A stretch of 64,000 nucleotides of DNA from NCBI RefSeq assembly GCF_932526225.1, contig NC_064045.1, positions 3,511,998 to 3,575,997 of the forward strand, in the 5' to 3' direction. Positions within the stretch are counted from its first letter, which is position 1. Each line of letters starts with the position of its first letter. Below the pieces are notes generated by a model that had not been told where the DNA came from, searched no databases, and saw nothing but the letters and a program-made list of their open reading frames with translations. A program made the translations under genes and the position numbers. This document shows, one piece after another, positions 41,751 to 52,405 of this stretch. The DNA comes from Nematostella vectensis. Taxonomy: Eukaryota > Cnidaria > Anthozoa > Actiniaria > Edwardsiidae.

Positions 41751-44700
41751 ATGGCGGCAGTAAATGGGACTGCTATGTACAAATTGCCCGAATTCTACAA
41801 CAACAAAGAGCCGCCACAGCTGCCAAACTGCATGTATAAGATGAAAAGTTACCATACGTACTCACCGGAAGATAAGGTTAGCCTTAGTGACTGTAGATCT
41901 CTAATTAACCATGTATTCACTTTCACGTGGTTCAATCGATTTACACGACAGGCAATTTCTGTTCTGTTGATTTTTTCTGTTGGCTCAATGTGATTAGATA
42001 CAAGTAAATGGATCAGGAGGAGACAATCTGCACAGTCTGGAGAGACGACAGGATGATATTTTGAACGATCTGGAAAATCTGAGAAAAGAGGTTGATCAGC
42101 TTGCCGGTGTACTTGGTGTGAAATTACCAGAAAAGGTAAAAAAGAAAAAGAATTACGCGAGCAGTTTACACTGCAAATCATACAAAATCAATAAGTAAAA
42201 TAAAAGTGTTTTTAACCCTCCTTGGTAAAATATTTTATTGAGATCTGGAAGATTTGGGTTGCTAAGTAAGGGGATATGACAACTGAAATAAGGAACATTT
42301 TAGAGGGGAGGGGAAGAGGGGGAGATGGTGTTGGCAAGCAGTAGTAGGGTAGTGTAGTACAAAAGCATTGATTCCTTTATGCCAAAACACACTTGCCTAC
42401 TTTTGTGAACAGCATAAGGATAGGATGGAACAAGCTTTGCTGAATATTGAAAAAGTATCTGACCATTTTTAATTTGATATATAATGGAAAAGTGTTCTGG
42501 AACTACACAAGAAAGTGCTAGTGGTTTAATTTGAATATGAAAATATGGAACTTTTGTATATTTGATGGTGTCCCTACAAGACCCTTCTCAAAAGCCAACA
42601 AGAAATGTTATAGAAATGCACACAATGTGCAATTCCAGAAAACATCCATACCCCCCCCCCCCCCCCACGGAGGGAATTGGAAATTCCGGGGGGTGGGGGT
42701 CAAATCCCCAGGAAATTCCGAGTGCAGAGGGGCATAGTGCATTTTACCATTCCCAGGAGGTTGATTTTGCTCCAGGTTGTTATTTTTGTGTTACGGTTAC
42801 AAAGGAGCCTTCACCTTGGACACAAACGTTATTAGCTCGTCACAAAAAACTGCAGAGAATAGGCTTGCTTGCGTTTCCATTCAAAATATTGTTTCAAATC
42901 CTATTATTGTATCCTTCTTATAAACTTTAAGCTGCATCTTCAAGTGTCTGGAACCAACACATTTTTGTTTTGACTCTCTCGCGTAATGACCGCGTTGTCG
43001 TTTCCAGCATTCAACAAGCTCGAATTTAACAAAATGATACCAATCGAAGTTTCACAAGCTCGATCTTGCGCGAAGCAGTCACGTGGAGCTTAACTAAAGA
43101 GTTTAAATAAAATTTAAATGAATAATCTTAATTTGCATTCGAGTCTGGCTCTTTTTGTCTGTATTTGGTGCGGCGCCTATTTTTTTACTACAAAATGGCT
43201 TCCATGTAGAGCCTTCTAAAAATTCCAGAACTGTGAAGGCGTTGGACCAGCCTAAGGTCTTTAGTTTTCGCGGCCGAGAAAATTAAATAGACACAAGCTA
43301 TTGACTGTAAATTTTAATCACCATAATTTCTCAAAAAAAGAAACCAACCAAACGGAACAATAATAAAGCAGGACGATCAGCTTTACAGAACATGGAAGGC
43401 TGGATGGTACCGCTGGGAGCTATGACAAGGACGGCGAGGATCTGACAATCCGTGACCATGAAATTCTAAGTTAAAATGCCACAGGCTCTGTTTCCGATGG
43501 AATAATTCGTTTGGTCACCTAAAATTCCGATAACTATTTGTAAAACACTACCGATTAAAGTTTTCTTGAAAGAGTTAAACAAACATATTTTATACTTAAA
43601 CGATAAACTAAACTAGGACTTAAGTTAAGAGGCTTTCGCTTGTCAACGTGGCACAAGTTGACACGTCACATTATGTTAAATTACAACGGTGAAGCTAGGC
43701 ATTTCAATGGCGTAAAATCCCAGAGTATTGGATTCATACTAGAGAAATCGGTAGCCGGTAGAAAGCAATAAATACACAATGTAGTCTAGTTATTAAGACG
43801 ATAAGAGTTCAAATGTTCTTTTATTTCGAAGATTATAAAGTAGCTTAAATGGGACTAGCGCGTTTTCAGAAGAAATTATTCGTATTGCCGGTAGTGGTCA
43901 CATAAAACTGTGAGAAACGTTTTGCAATAAACGCCCGTTAGAATACTACAGAAAAGTGAAATGTATGCTTTTCTTACCAATAAAAAAACTGTTAACTTGA
44001 GCAAATAAAGAAAACGCTTAATCAAATGTGCGTTCACGTAACATTTTCTGCAAAACCATATTTCCAGGGGTGGGTGGGGGTAATTTCTTGGATCGCAAAA
44101 TCCGGGGGTGAGTCATTTTTTACCCCCTTGAACGGAATTTTCCCTCTGTGTGTGTGTGTGTGTGGTGGGGGGGGGGTATGGATGTTTTCTGGAATTGCAC
44201 AATAAGCAAAGAGAAAAAGAAAGATGCTTTTGAAACTCACATTCCATCAAATTGAAAACATCACTTCAAACTTATTAGGTTGATTATGCAAATTACTAAA
44301 AATCACACTTCAATCACTTTTTTAAACATTTAAATGATTAGAGAGTGGCTGCCTCAGTGGATTATGTCATCTCAGCTTCGCCAGAGGACCCTCCTCTGGC
44401 AGTGTTTGCCATCCAGCACATAATGAACCAGAGAGCCATGCCACATGCTACTCTCATGTTCCGCCATTCAAGTGCTACCAACACTGAGATGAATAAACTC
44501 CCACAGTTTGAGAAACCAGCCAAGTCACAGGAACGAAGATCACCATTTATACTAACGGTGGTATGGAAAAATGGTAAGTCTTGGTAGCAAGACTGATGTA
44601 AGAACTGATAAGTGTGCATATTACATTTACTCACAGTTTTGTGTATGGCTTTTTATAAAAACACTTTGAAATAGAGTAAAGGTTACCCTTGATGGAGCCC

Positions 44701-46124
44701 TAATTATGAGTAATAACCACAGTTGTCCTAGCAAATTTGCTTGCACTTGTGATAGATTAATGCAGACGCCTACAAACTATAAATTATTTAATGCTGAATA
44801 CTTTTTGTTTTCTCCTAAACCGACTATTTGTCAACACACTATTCAATGTTTACAAAAGCCAATGTGCCAATAACTCTTGATGAAAAAGGCAACTTGCACT
44901 TAGAAACATGGGATGTTTTTGGTGGCAAACTTATTGAAAGACCTTTTGTCAATCTCTGGTGTGATGGAGGCAACCATTCCTGGTTTGTCTTGAATTTGCC
45001 ACTCATAAAAGACCTATTTTACCACAACATCCTCTACACAGGGCTTCTGGAATTATGCGGGATTCTTTGCTAAATTACGCTCTAAATTACACGGAAAATC
45101 AATCATTACGCGCTAAATTACGTGGGAATTTGCAATACATTTTTCTTTAAAAATCAAAATTTTGCAGGATTCTTTACTGAATTATGCGCTAAATTACACG
45201 GAATATCAACTGTTACACCCAAACTACATTTTGTACCGAAGGAAAGGACGAAATAACTTGAAAAGGTTATTTTTTTCCCTAGCCACCAGCCAATTAAAAA
45301 AGGTATTTTATTATTAGTCCTAGGCCTTCGCAGTTTAGCAAAGAACGCCTAGTCATTTTATTTGTTTTCGAAATTCAGTTCGAGATATCGCACTCTTACG
45401 AAGAATATCTCTCTTTTTTTACGAGAAATAGAGGTAAGAACCCTAAAAGAACACATCAGCTGTGCAATTAAATGTTTTGTCTTTCAAAATTTAGACAAAT
45501 TACGCGGGAATATGTGGAAATTTGTGGATTACGCGGAAAAAGCCAAATTACGCGCTTCCGCACAAGCAAGTAATTCCAGAAGCCCTGTCTACAGTTGGAT
45601 CTAGGGATGGACTGGTTGGGCTCAATCCACAAAAGATCAAGGAATCCATGCCCCTTCTCCCACCATATATTTGGTTCTCTAAAGTTAAAATCTAATAATC
45701 ATTAAGAATAATCTATTTATATGTCTATAATATGACAGGGATACTCATTATTCTTTCAGATGCTCATCTCCCCTTTCTGGTTCTATCATCTGCTCATTCT
45801 CCGCTGGTCGGGGAACACACCATCGCCCGTCACCTATGCCGCACCCTGGTCCCAGATCTCTATGGCAATCTCACAAACGAAGACAAGGCATGTGTGGATA
45901 ACTGGCTTGATCTAGCTCAAACCCTCCATCATGGGAGCTCTAAAGAGAAGGCCTCAGTCCTTCGAAATCTCAACTCACATTTAGGAAAAAGTAGTTTTCT
46001 TTGCGATGGAAAGGTGAGCCTGGCTGATGTTTGTGTTGCTAGTGCTATTGTTAAATCAAATTCCCTGAGCTCTGCACCAGGCAATGTCAAGCAGTGGATG
46101 AAAAGGTTTCCAACGCTCAGCTGA
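41751..46124 (+). CDS. AIMP2: AIMP2 (p38), scaffold of the multi-tRNA-synthetase complex
   Basis: Four exons with consistent phases: 41751-41876, 41998-42135, 44342-44573, 45760-46124; 861 nt, 286 aa (human 320). The N-terminus has LPNCMYKMKSYHTY, matching the human LPTCMYRLPNVHG segment that binds lysyl-tRNA synthetase. Exon 2 encodes a leucine-zipper coiled coil with LERRQDDILNDLENLRKEVD (human [20 protein letters not shown]). Exon 3 has PPLAVFAIQHIMNQ and ILTVVWKNG (human PPLSLLVLHRLL and FTLIWKN). Exon 4 is the GST-C-like domain: ACVDNWLDLAQTL, GSSKEKASVLRNLNSHLGKS and LADVCVASAI. It acts in the cytosolic synthetase complex. The third intron hosts a MITE. Confidence 0.93.
42627..42740 (+). 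mobile_element. MITE family 2, partial copy in AIMP2 intron
   Basis: TGTGCAATTCCAGAAAACAT then CCATACC and a C run match the left end of the 24781-25005 element; the right half decays after AAATTCCGAGTGCAG. A detached right end, TTCTGGAACTACACA, sits at ~42495. Confidence 0.6.
44050..44203 (-). mobile_element. MITE family 2, inverted partial copy in AIMP2 intron
   Basis: The G run followed by TATGGATGTTTTCTGGAATT and GCACAAT is the inverted terminus of family 2. The interior contains a GT microsatellite and G runs. Confidence 0.6.
44828..45038 (+). other. Unassigned open segment in AIMP2 intron 3
   Basis: Open frame containing ITLDEKGNLHLETWDVFGGK and ERPFVNLWCDGGNHSWFVLN, which looks more protein-like than its surroundings and stops being open inside the adjoining MITE. 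AIMP2 exons 3 and 4 join in phase without it. It may be a fragment of a transposon-encoded protein; I do not recognise it. Confidence 0.3.
45039..45587. mobile_element. MITE, family 3, complete copy with 6-bp target duplication
   Basis: 549 bp bounded by perfect 17-bp terminal inverted repeats CAGGGCTTCTGGAATTA / TAATTCCAGAAGCCCTG, and flanked by TCTACA on both sides (45033-45038 and 45588-45593). The interior has repeated AAATTACGCG-type motifs near both ends and no transposase. The CAGGG start resembles hAT elements, but a 6-bp duplication is not their usual 8. Confidence 0.85.
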
Positions 46125-47516
46125 AAATATATCAAGGAATCAGAAAAGAACTACAGAAAATGAGTTTGGCCTTTTCATTTCACACAGAACTGCTCCATAT
46201 CAGAACTCTTTATACCTATTATTGCAGTAATTTTTTGTGATATAGTTTCACTTCAGCCATCTTGAGTTTAGGCTTAAAAAGTTTTCTGTATGCTATTGTA
46301 GTAGACAAGGTGCTACAAATACATTATACTCAAGTAAATTGTTCTTAGTTTTTTTTTTCCCATTGTACAGTTTCAATTAGCATTTTAAGGGGAAAGTGAT
46401 AGCTGAAGCCCTATTATAAGCTAACATCAAAACGCCCCTTCAAGAACAGGCGCATACACAATAGTGTGGGTGCATGCCCCCCCCCCCCCCCCCCCCCCAT
46501 GGCCGTGTATTTTATTGATATATTGCATATGATGCGTAACTCCCCCCTCCCCTCAACAAATACTGTAAACAGCCCCCTTCAAGAGTACTGTTTAGGGGTG
46601 GTGGTGACTAAAATGACGCCTTGTAAAGAAGGATCGATGGTTAAAGTGAATAGGCTGGCTTGTGTCGCTTCAGGTTTAACAGGTTAGCGGTGAGCGTCAG
46701 ACAAGGTACCTGAAGGCCAGTCTACACCTGCGATATTTAAAACAATTTTTGTCGCATCTGCCGCAGCGATGTTTCTCTCGCGCGCTGCAACAAATTTTAA
46801 GCATGTTTAAAACGTGCAATATCGCTGCGACAAATCGTTTGTATTTGCGTTTTAGAGTTGCAGCGCGCACGCGAGAAATGATATCTGCGAGAGATGCATC
46901 AATTCAAGTGTATGCCCATAAAAATATCAAGCCACGAAAACTTGACTACCCCAAAAATACGTGAAGAACACCCTTTCAATTAACCAGCAACAGAAAAAGC
47001 TGTGTAAAAACAGTCATTGCTCGGAATGCCTAATAATTTCCCCCTAAAACACCCGACTTTTTATTGCAGAGAAGTTGTTTGGCAAACCCCAAAAATACCA
47101 CAGCGCCGATTTCAACTTCTAAATTATAATGTTCATCTCTACCATTTGGATATGGGGAAAACCTCACTTTGTGAGATAAAAGAGGACATTAATGTTTTTT
47201 TTTAATCGCTCAATATCATTGTTATATAGACCATAATCTAATCACCAATCCAAGTTAAAAAAAATCCCTCTCTCAACCACCAAAATGTTTTACACAAAGC
47301 TGTAGATTCATGATTTGCTTTATACTACACTTTTTTTCGCGGCAAAAAATTTGCGAAAGTATGGTGACGCGAAAATACATTTTCGCAAAAACTAGGATGC
47401 GTGGGAATTAGGTGATGATACTAAAAAAAAGACTTCAAATCGACTGTTTCATCTCCATTTGCGTGCGAATCTTATTTTCACTAACTTACGGTAAGTTAAA
47501 TTCAGATTTTAAAAAT
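46125..47516. other. Intergenic, AIMP2 3' flank
   Basis: AIMP2 3' UTR, then a C22 run (46479-46500), then a hairpin-like element at ~46725-46900 with GCGATGTTTCTCTCGCGCG / CGCGCACGCGAGAAATGATA arms. No gene recognised. Confidence 0.5.
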
Positions 47517-47821
47517 GCCCCCTCGTTTAATTATCAAGCCCCTCTTTCCATTATTACGCCCCTCTTTCCATTATCAAGCCCCTCTTTCCATTATCAAGCC
47601 CCTCTTTCCATTATCAAGCCCCTCTTTCCATTATTACGCCCCTCTTTCCATTATCAAGCCCCTCTTTCCATTATCAAGCCCCTCTTTCCATTATTACGCC
47701 CCTCTTTCCATTATCAAGCCCCTCTTTCCATTATCAAGCCCCTCTTTCCATTATCAAGCCCCTCTTTCCATTATTACACCCCTCTTTCCATTATCAAGCC
47801 CCTCTTTCCATTATTACGCCC
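47517..47821. repeat. 20-bp minisatellite, 15 units
   Basis: Units CCCCTCTTTCCATTATCAAG and CCCCTCTTTCCATTATTACG alternate irregularly, about fifteen copies with almost no other variation. Two frames translate openly, as repeat artefact. Confidence 0.92.
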
Positions 47822-48079
47822 CTAAGCACCAGGCTAACTGTAGTTATCAATGTTATGTGAACTCTCCGTCGACGATTTCTAAAATCGCCTTTTGTCTTCC
47901 GTCATTCAAAATCCTTGAAGTGTTTTATTGGCTTGCACTGAAATTCGAATCGTCTCTCCATAATAAAAAACATAAAGAAAAATGTAATAGCGTTAGTTTG
48001 AATGAAGGAAGGCAGAAAGCGGTTAGAAATTACTAGTTCGCAGATTATTGAAAACCGCAGTCACTCTTATCAGTTTTTA

Positions 48080-48250
48080 AGCCCCGTGCAAACTGCGCCA
48101 GTACCTGCCAGCATTGCTGGTGAATTTTCCTTTGACTCACTATAGGGCACAGGAAATGGGAAATGGACTTTCTGAAATTTTCTTTGTCTTGTCAGTCGAG
48201 CAAGAATTCGCCAGCAATGCTGGCAGGTGCTGGCCGGTTTGCACGGGGCT
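48080..48250. mobile_element. MITE hairpin with TTA target duplication
   Basis: AGCCCCGTGCAAACTGCGCC and CCAGCATTGCTGG on the left are mirrored by CCAGCAATGCTGG and GGCCGGTTTGCACGGGGCT on the right. TTA flanks both ends (48077-48079 and 48251-48253), the length and composition expected of PIF/Harbinger-type insertions. Confidence 0.8.
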
Positions 48251-48427
48251 TTACGGTTTGCGTAACGAAATGCAAAAAAACAGTAGAAACTCCTTGAATC
48301 GGCGCTTCTTGTAATGTCGAAGTTAAAAAAAAAGTATATTTCAACCTGTCCTCATTGAACTGATGAATGGATCGCGTGACAGATGCCACACTGCAAAGCA
48401 TACTACAATCAAAAAAATGTATTCCAA

Positions 48428-48725
48428 TTATCTCCCATTCATAAGAAGATACAACATCATGTCTCTGTATCCAAGAAATGTCGCCACATGCATCGGAGAC
48501 CAGCCATCTCGGTTAGGAAGCGTGATATCTGCTCCGAAATCCACAAGCAGTTTCACTGAATCCAGTTTGCCATCTTTGATACACTGATGTAGAGGACTGT
48601 CGCCGGCTTTATTCTGCGTGTTGATGTTTACCCCCAGCCTCAGAAGTCTGTAAACCTCTTCCCTATTCAGCAGCTCCACGGCTGTCAGAAATTCTGCGTG
48701 TAGTTTAGCGGTGGCCTCAGGTGAC
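48428..48725 (-). CDS. NRARP-like ankyrin-repeat protein, terminal exon
   Basis: Exon of 99 codons (98 aa plus stop) preceded by the acceptor CTCTACCATCAG; the first base completes a codon from an upstream exon. It encodes HAEFLTAVELLNREEVYRLL and two ankyrin repeats: GDSPLHQCIKDGKLDSVKLL then VDFGADITLPNRDGWSPMHV, ending LYLLMNGR. Human NRARP (114 aa) has the same pattern, including FGADIRLANRDGWSALHIAA and a short C-terminus. In vertebrates NRARP is a Notch target that feeds back on the Notch intracellular complex. The first exon (perhaps 15-20 residues) was not found. ANKRD family members are an alternative. Confidence 0.72.
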
Positions 48726-48884
48726 CTGATGGTAGAGATGAGCAGTCAGGAATGAGTTATGGAATACCTCCGTGGACCAGGCGTGTACCCAGGATCTGCT
48801 GAGGGGATGGGGGGGGGGGGGGGGGGGGGGGGGGAAGTGCGCAGTGATAGGTATCGTGGAAAAAGGATAAGTGTATTTGATCCT

Positions 48885-49030
48885 TAATGCCTACTGCACA
48901 CTAGCGACATAACAACATAACGACATGGGCGCGCGCACTCTTATCTTCGACATAACGTTATGTCGGGCTAAACATAGTGTGCGCGCCCATGTCGTTATGT
49001 TGTTATGTTGCTAGTGTGCACTAGGCATTA
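48885..49030. mobile_element. Near-perfect hairpin element (~146 bp)
   Basis: TAATGCCTACTGCACACTAG then CGACATAACAACATAACGAC and ATGGGCGCGC, mirrored almost perfectly by GCGCGCCCATGTCGTTATG then TTGTTATGTTGCTAGTGTGC and ACTAGGCATTA. The loop is short (~35 bp). Compatible with a MITE using a TA target. Confidence 0.8.
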
Positions 49031-49597
49031 GAAAAGGCGGTCAAGGCAACTTGCGCACCACCTGCGTACGTGCTTGGGACACTTACACGATTGCAGAGTG
49101 ATTTCTATTTGAGTATTTCGAAATGTTCGAAAATTTCCACAATATATTTCTCTTTCATTGTTGCCAATGGAAACAAAAACAAGGGTTTTGGTGAAAAAGG
49201 CGCTTTAAAAATGACCTCACAAATAATTAGAAGATTTTACCTGGTTTTGTATTACCCACATTCTGATAGCTTACTAAATTTTCTTAGTAGTGTGCAAGTA
49301 ATTTGACGAATTGCAAAAGCGCAAAGCAGTGGAGTAGAGTGGCCATATCTGATGAAGAGTTCTTTGTTTTGGTGTCAGCGTTAGTCTCGCGTTTATTCAT
49401 TGCTATCGTAGCGAGGTCGCCTGAAGCGACCGAGCGGAGACAGCAATTCTAATCAATGAAATGCGGGCTTCGAAGGACAAACTAAGCGCGCGAGCGTTTC
49501 TGGTCACACTTTGAAGTGTGACCAGCCTGCTTTGCGCGGTTGCAAAGTGCGCATGCGCCAGCTCGCATGAGAAACAAGATCAAGATGGCGGTCTGTA

Positions 49598-50770
49598 CAG
49601 GACCCGAAACGATCCCAGGACCCGAAATAATCCCCAAAAGTACCCGAACTGATCCTCGGACCCGAAACGATACCGAGGAGTCCCCGAAATCAACCCCAAG
49701 GAATTGCGGTAATGGACAAAGGGAAAGCAGAAAAAATACTTGCAATTCTTGAAGCATAATAAAGGGTTAACAGCGACTCGATTTCTAAACAACGTGACTT
49801 AAAAATATTAAATTCCAACACAATACTTCTATTTATTACATTGCCCGGCGTTAAACCCATAAACAGAGTCCAAAACAAATACACAACCTTAAATTGCTAC
49901 TGAAAGGAATACAGCATAAACATAGTACAGCTTTCCTCAGATCAACCAAACTTTTGACCTTCCATTACTCTAAACATTTTGCGGTTCCGACACATGACTC
50001 TGAGACTAAAAATCTCGTTTCCGGTAAACATCACCCCTAAAAATTAATATTCATTTGACAACCAAACATGTATTTCACCACGAAATCCTTGTTCACACGA
50101 GCGAATATTTACCGACACATTTTAGGCAGCCGGTTTGGCCGAGAAGATGGAATGACAAAAGCACACTGAGTAATACACTCGAACAACCCTTCTACTACCG
50201 ATGCAAAACATTAAGAGGATGTGGCTTTTGTTGAAAGCAATATTATGTGAGTTTTGAATTTCCTCATGTAATCGTGCGTACACCCCGGCATGATCTCATG
50301 ATATGATAGGTCTTTCATTCACCGAAAACAAACATGCCAAAAAATAACTTTAAAACATTTCGCTTTCTATGAAGAGAAGCATGTCCTATCTTGTAAAGAC
50401 TTTCTTTTATGGCTTGTTATGTAAAAATGATTTATTCACGCCGGGTTCTTCAAATTACTATCACAGGAATTGTTAGTTGACCCCAATTTCTGACTCAACC
50501 ACTGTTTTCCCCCGAAGTCGTATATTAAAATCTTAATACTATAGTTTTAGTTAATGTAAATTTGCTTTTAATAACACAAACAAAGCTAAATGTTTCATAT
50601 GTTTTTAAAACTGAAAGCCAATCCTTACACATTCCTTTAGTTGTCCATTACTGTAATTCCTTGGGGTTCATTTCGGGGACTCTTGAGGATCGTTTCGGGT
50701 CTCGGGATCAGTTTGCGAACTTTTGGGGATCGTTTCGGGTCCTGGGATCATTTCGGGTCCTGCACAGGTC
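49598..50770. mobile_element. Candidate foldback element with repeat-bearing inverted ends
   Basis: The left arm (49598-49722) holds several GGACCCGAAACGATCC-type units and ends CCCCAAGGAATTGCGGTAAT. The right arm (50640-50770) is its reverse complement (ATTACTGTAATTCCTTGGGG then GATCGTTTCGGGTC units). About 920 bp of unique, ORF-poor sequence lies between. Confidence 0.6.
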
Positions 50771-51202
50771 TTTAATCAACGGCAATATTGGCAGTTTTAT
50801 TGGAAGGAAAAGCATCTTAAACTATAACGAAGCTTCTTAAGGTAGGTTAGGGTGTATCGTTTATTGCTACTTTCTACCAGATTGGAATTTTCTTTGATAA
50901 CTATTGGATAAGAACAAAAATGACAGGGATTACCTGCTAGAACCGAGCAGATTGAAACCTCGATTGATTAGCTTCTTATTAGGGGGAGAAATACAACAAA
51001 TATAACCTATATACAGAAGTGAAGTATATTTTCTTTAGTCTCAGGATCTTGGAACTGTTTTGATACATTGATAGAACCTTTGCATTATCGAGTCGCCTTA
51101 TCATTTCTGTTTTCCATTTTATTGTACAAAATATTTTTGGGTCACACATGTTTACTGCCATATTGATGAATTGCTTATTTTTGAGGAATCAAATGGGCAT
51201 TC

Positions 51203-51311
51203 CTTGGTGTTACGGGGAGCTTTGTTCTCTATTTCATTGTCTCGTTCTAAGGTCTTTGTTTTTGGCTTTTGTTCTATTGTGTTTTTGGTGCTGGTGCTCC
51301 GTAACACCAAG
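51203..51311. mobile_element. Short inverted-repeat element (~110 bp)
   Basis: CTTGGTGTTACGGGGAGC and GCTCCGTAACACCAAG at the two ends are inverted; the interior is T-rich. No coding potential. Confidence 0.65.
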
Positions 51312-52185
51312 AAACTACCAATGTTTACCACAAAAGTAATACATGTGTAGGGCTTTCCAGTGAGAGTTTCGTTGAATTCACTCTGACATTGATAGCTGTC
51401 TATCTACAATTTCTTTAATTTCTTAGCAATCATAATTACAGATAATTAATAGATGTATACAATACATGTAAAAGAACATGTATAGACCATATGCACACAA
51501 ATATTCCAGATAAGTTTGTTACATGTGATAAAAATATATTTCTCTGATCACAAACCTATTTTTCTTAGTTGTCTATTATCAGAAAGACATATCTTATATA
51601 TTTAAATCAATAGAGTAGTAAAATTTGTCTTTGTGTTTCCATCCTGAACTGTCAATTTGGGTACTACTAGTTTCCATAGTATGAAATGAAATCAAACAGT
51701 TATTTAGAGCCGATGTTGTAGTTCCCAGAGCATATTAGTAAAGATAGGTATCCTTAAGTTGTCTTTTTTGTTCCAATGTTCCCTCTTTTCTTTCAGGCAT
51801 TAAAGATGTGAAGTTTTCAATTATTATAGTCTTCAATGAACAAGAGGAGCTATTAAAGAAATGAACTGCTTATGGAAATGTTTGGAACAGAGAATACATA
51901 TAAAAAGGAAAGGCCAGGGATCGGACTGGGTGACCCCAGCTGTTTGTGATGCATTTGAAGCATATTGAACCCTTAATACACTACATGGTTATCACCAAGT
52001 GAAAATGCTATTTTGTGACAAATTGAACATGAACTGGATATTGTTGTTTATGATAAATTTGATCCCCTCCAACATTGTACATACAAAGACACAAATTCCA
52101 AATCAAATGGAGATGGCTAATTGAGCATGCAGTATTCAAAATTAATCTGATGATGTTGCCCAGCATTGCATAGAAAAAGCCACAA

Positions 52186-52405
52186 ATACTACATGGATAG
52201 CTAACAGTACCAGAACTGTAATAGCACTGTTTTATTTTTATGCTGCCAGACTTCAGTACAGTTAATACTTCTGTTGCATACAATAAGCCACAAATACTAC
52301 ATGGATAGCTAACAGTACCAGAACTGTAACAGCACTGTTTTATTTTTATGCTGCCAGACTTTGGAAAAGAACCTTTCTTCCAATACAGTTAATACTTCTG
52401 TTTCA
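52186..52405 (+). repeat. Direct duplication of ~95 bp
   Basis: CCACAAATACTACATGGATA then CAGTACCAGAACTGTAA and CACTGTTTTATTTTTATGCT occur twice, starting at ~52189 and ~52290. The second copy has a ~20-bp insertion before CAGTTAATACTTCTGTT. Confidence 0.85.

Larger units (their letters stand above)
48726..52185. other. Repeat-rich non-coding region
   Basis: Contains a G run of about 26 at ~48808-48833, hairpin elements at 48885-49030 and 51203-51311, and a pair of inverted GGACCCGAAACGATC arrays at 49598-49722 and 50640-50770. No gene recognised; the upstream NRARP exon may lie here. Confidence 0.5.

Noticed and set aside
44828-45073. Extra AIMP2 exon
   Set aside because: AIMP2 exons 3 and 4 already join in phase with matching homology; the segment reads into a MITE and has no AIMP2 similarity.
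47517-47821. CRISPR-like direct repeats
   Set aside because: Repeats are contiguous with no unique spacers and the DNA is clearly animal; the same applies to the other arrays.
47412-48036. Plus-strand ORFs of FPLSSPSFHYQAPL-type repeats
   Set aside because: Translation of the 20-bp minisatellite with no flanking conserved sequence.
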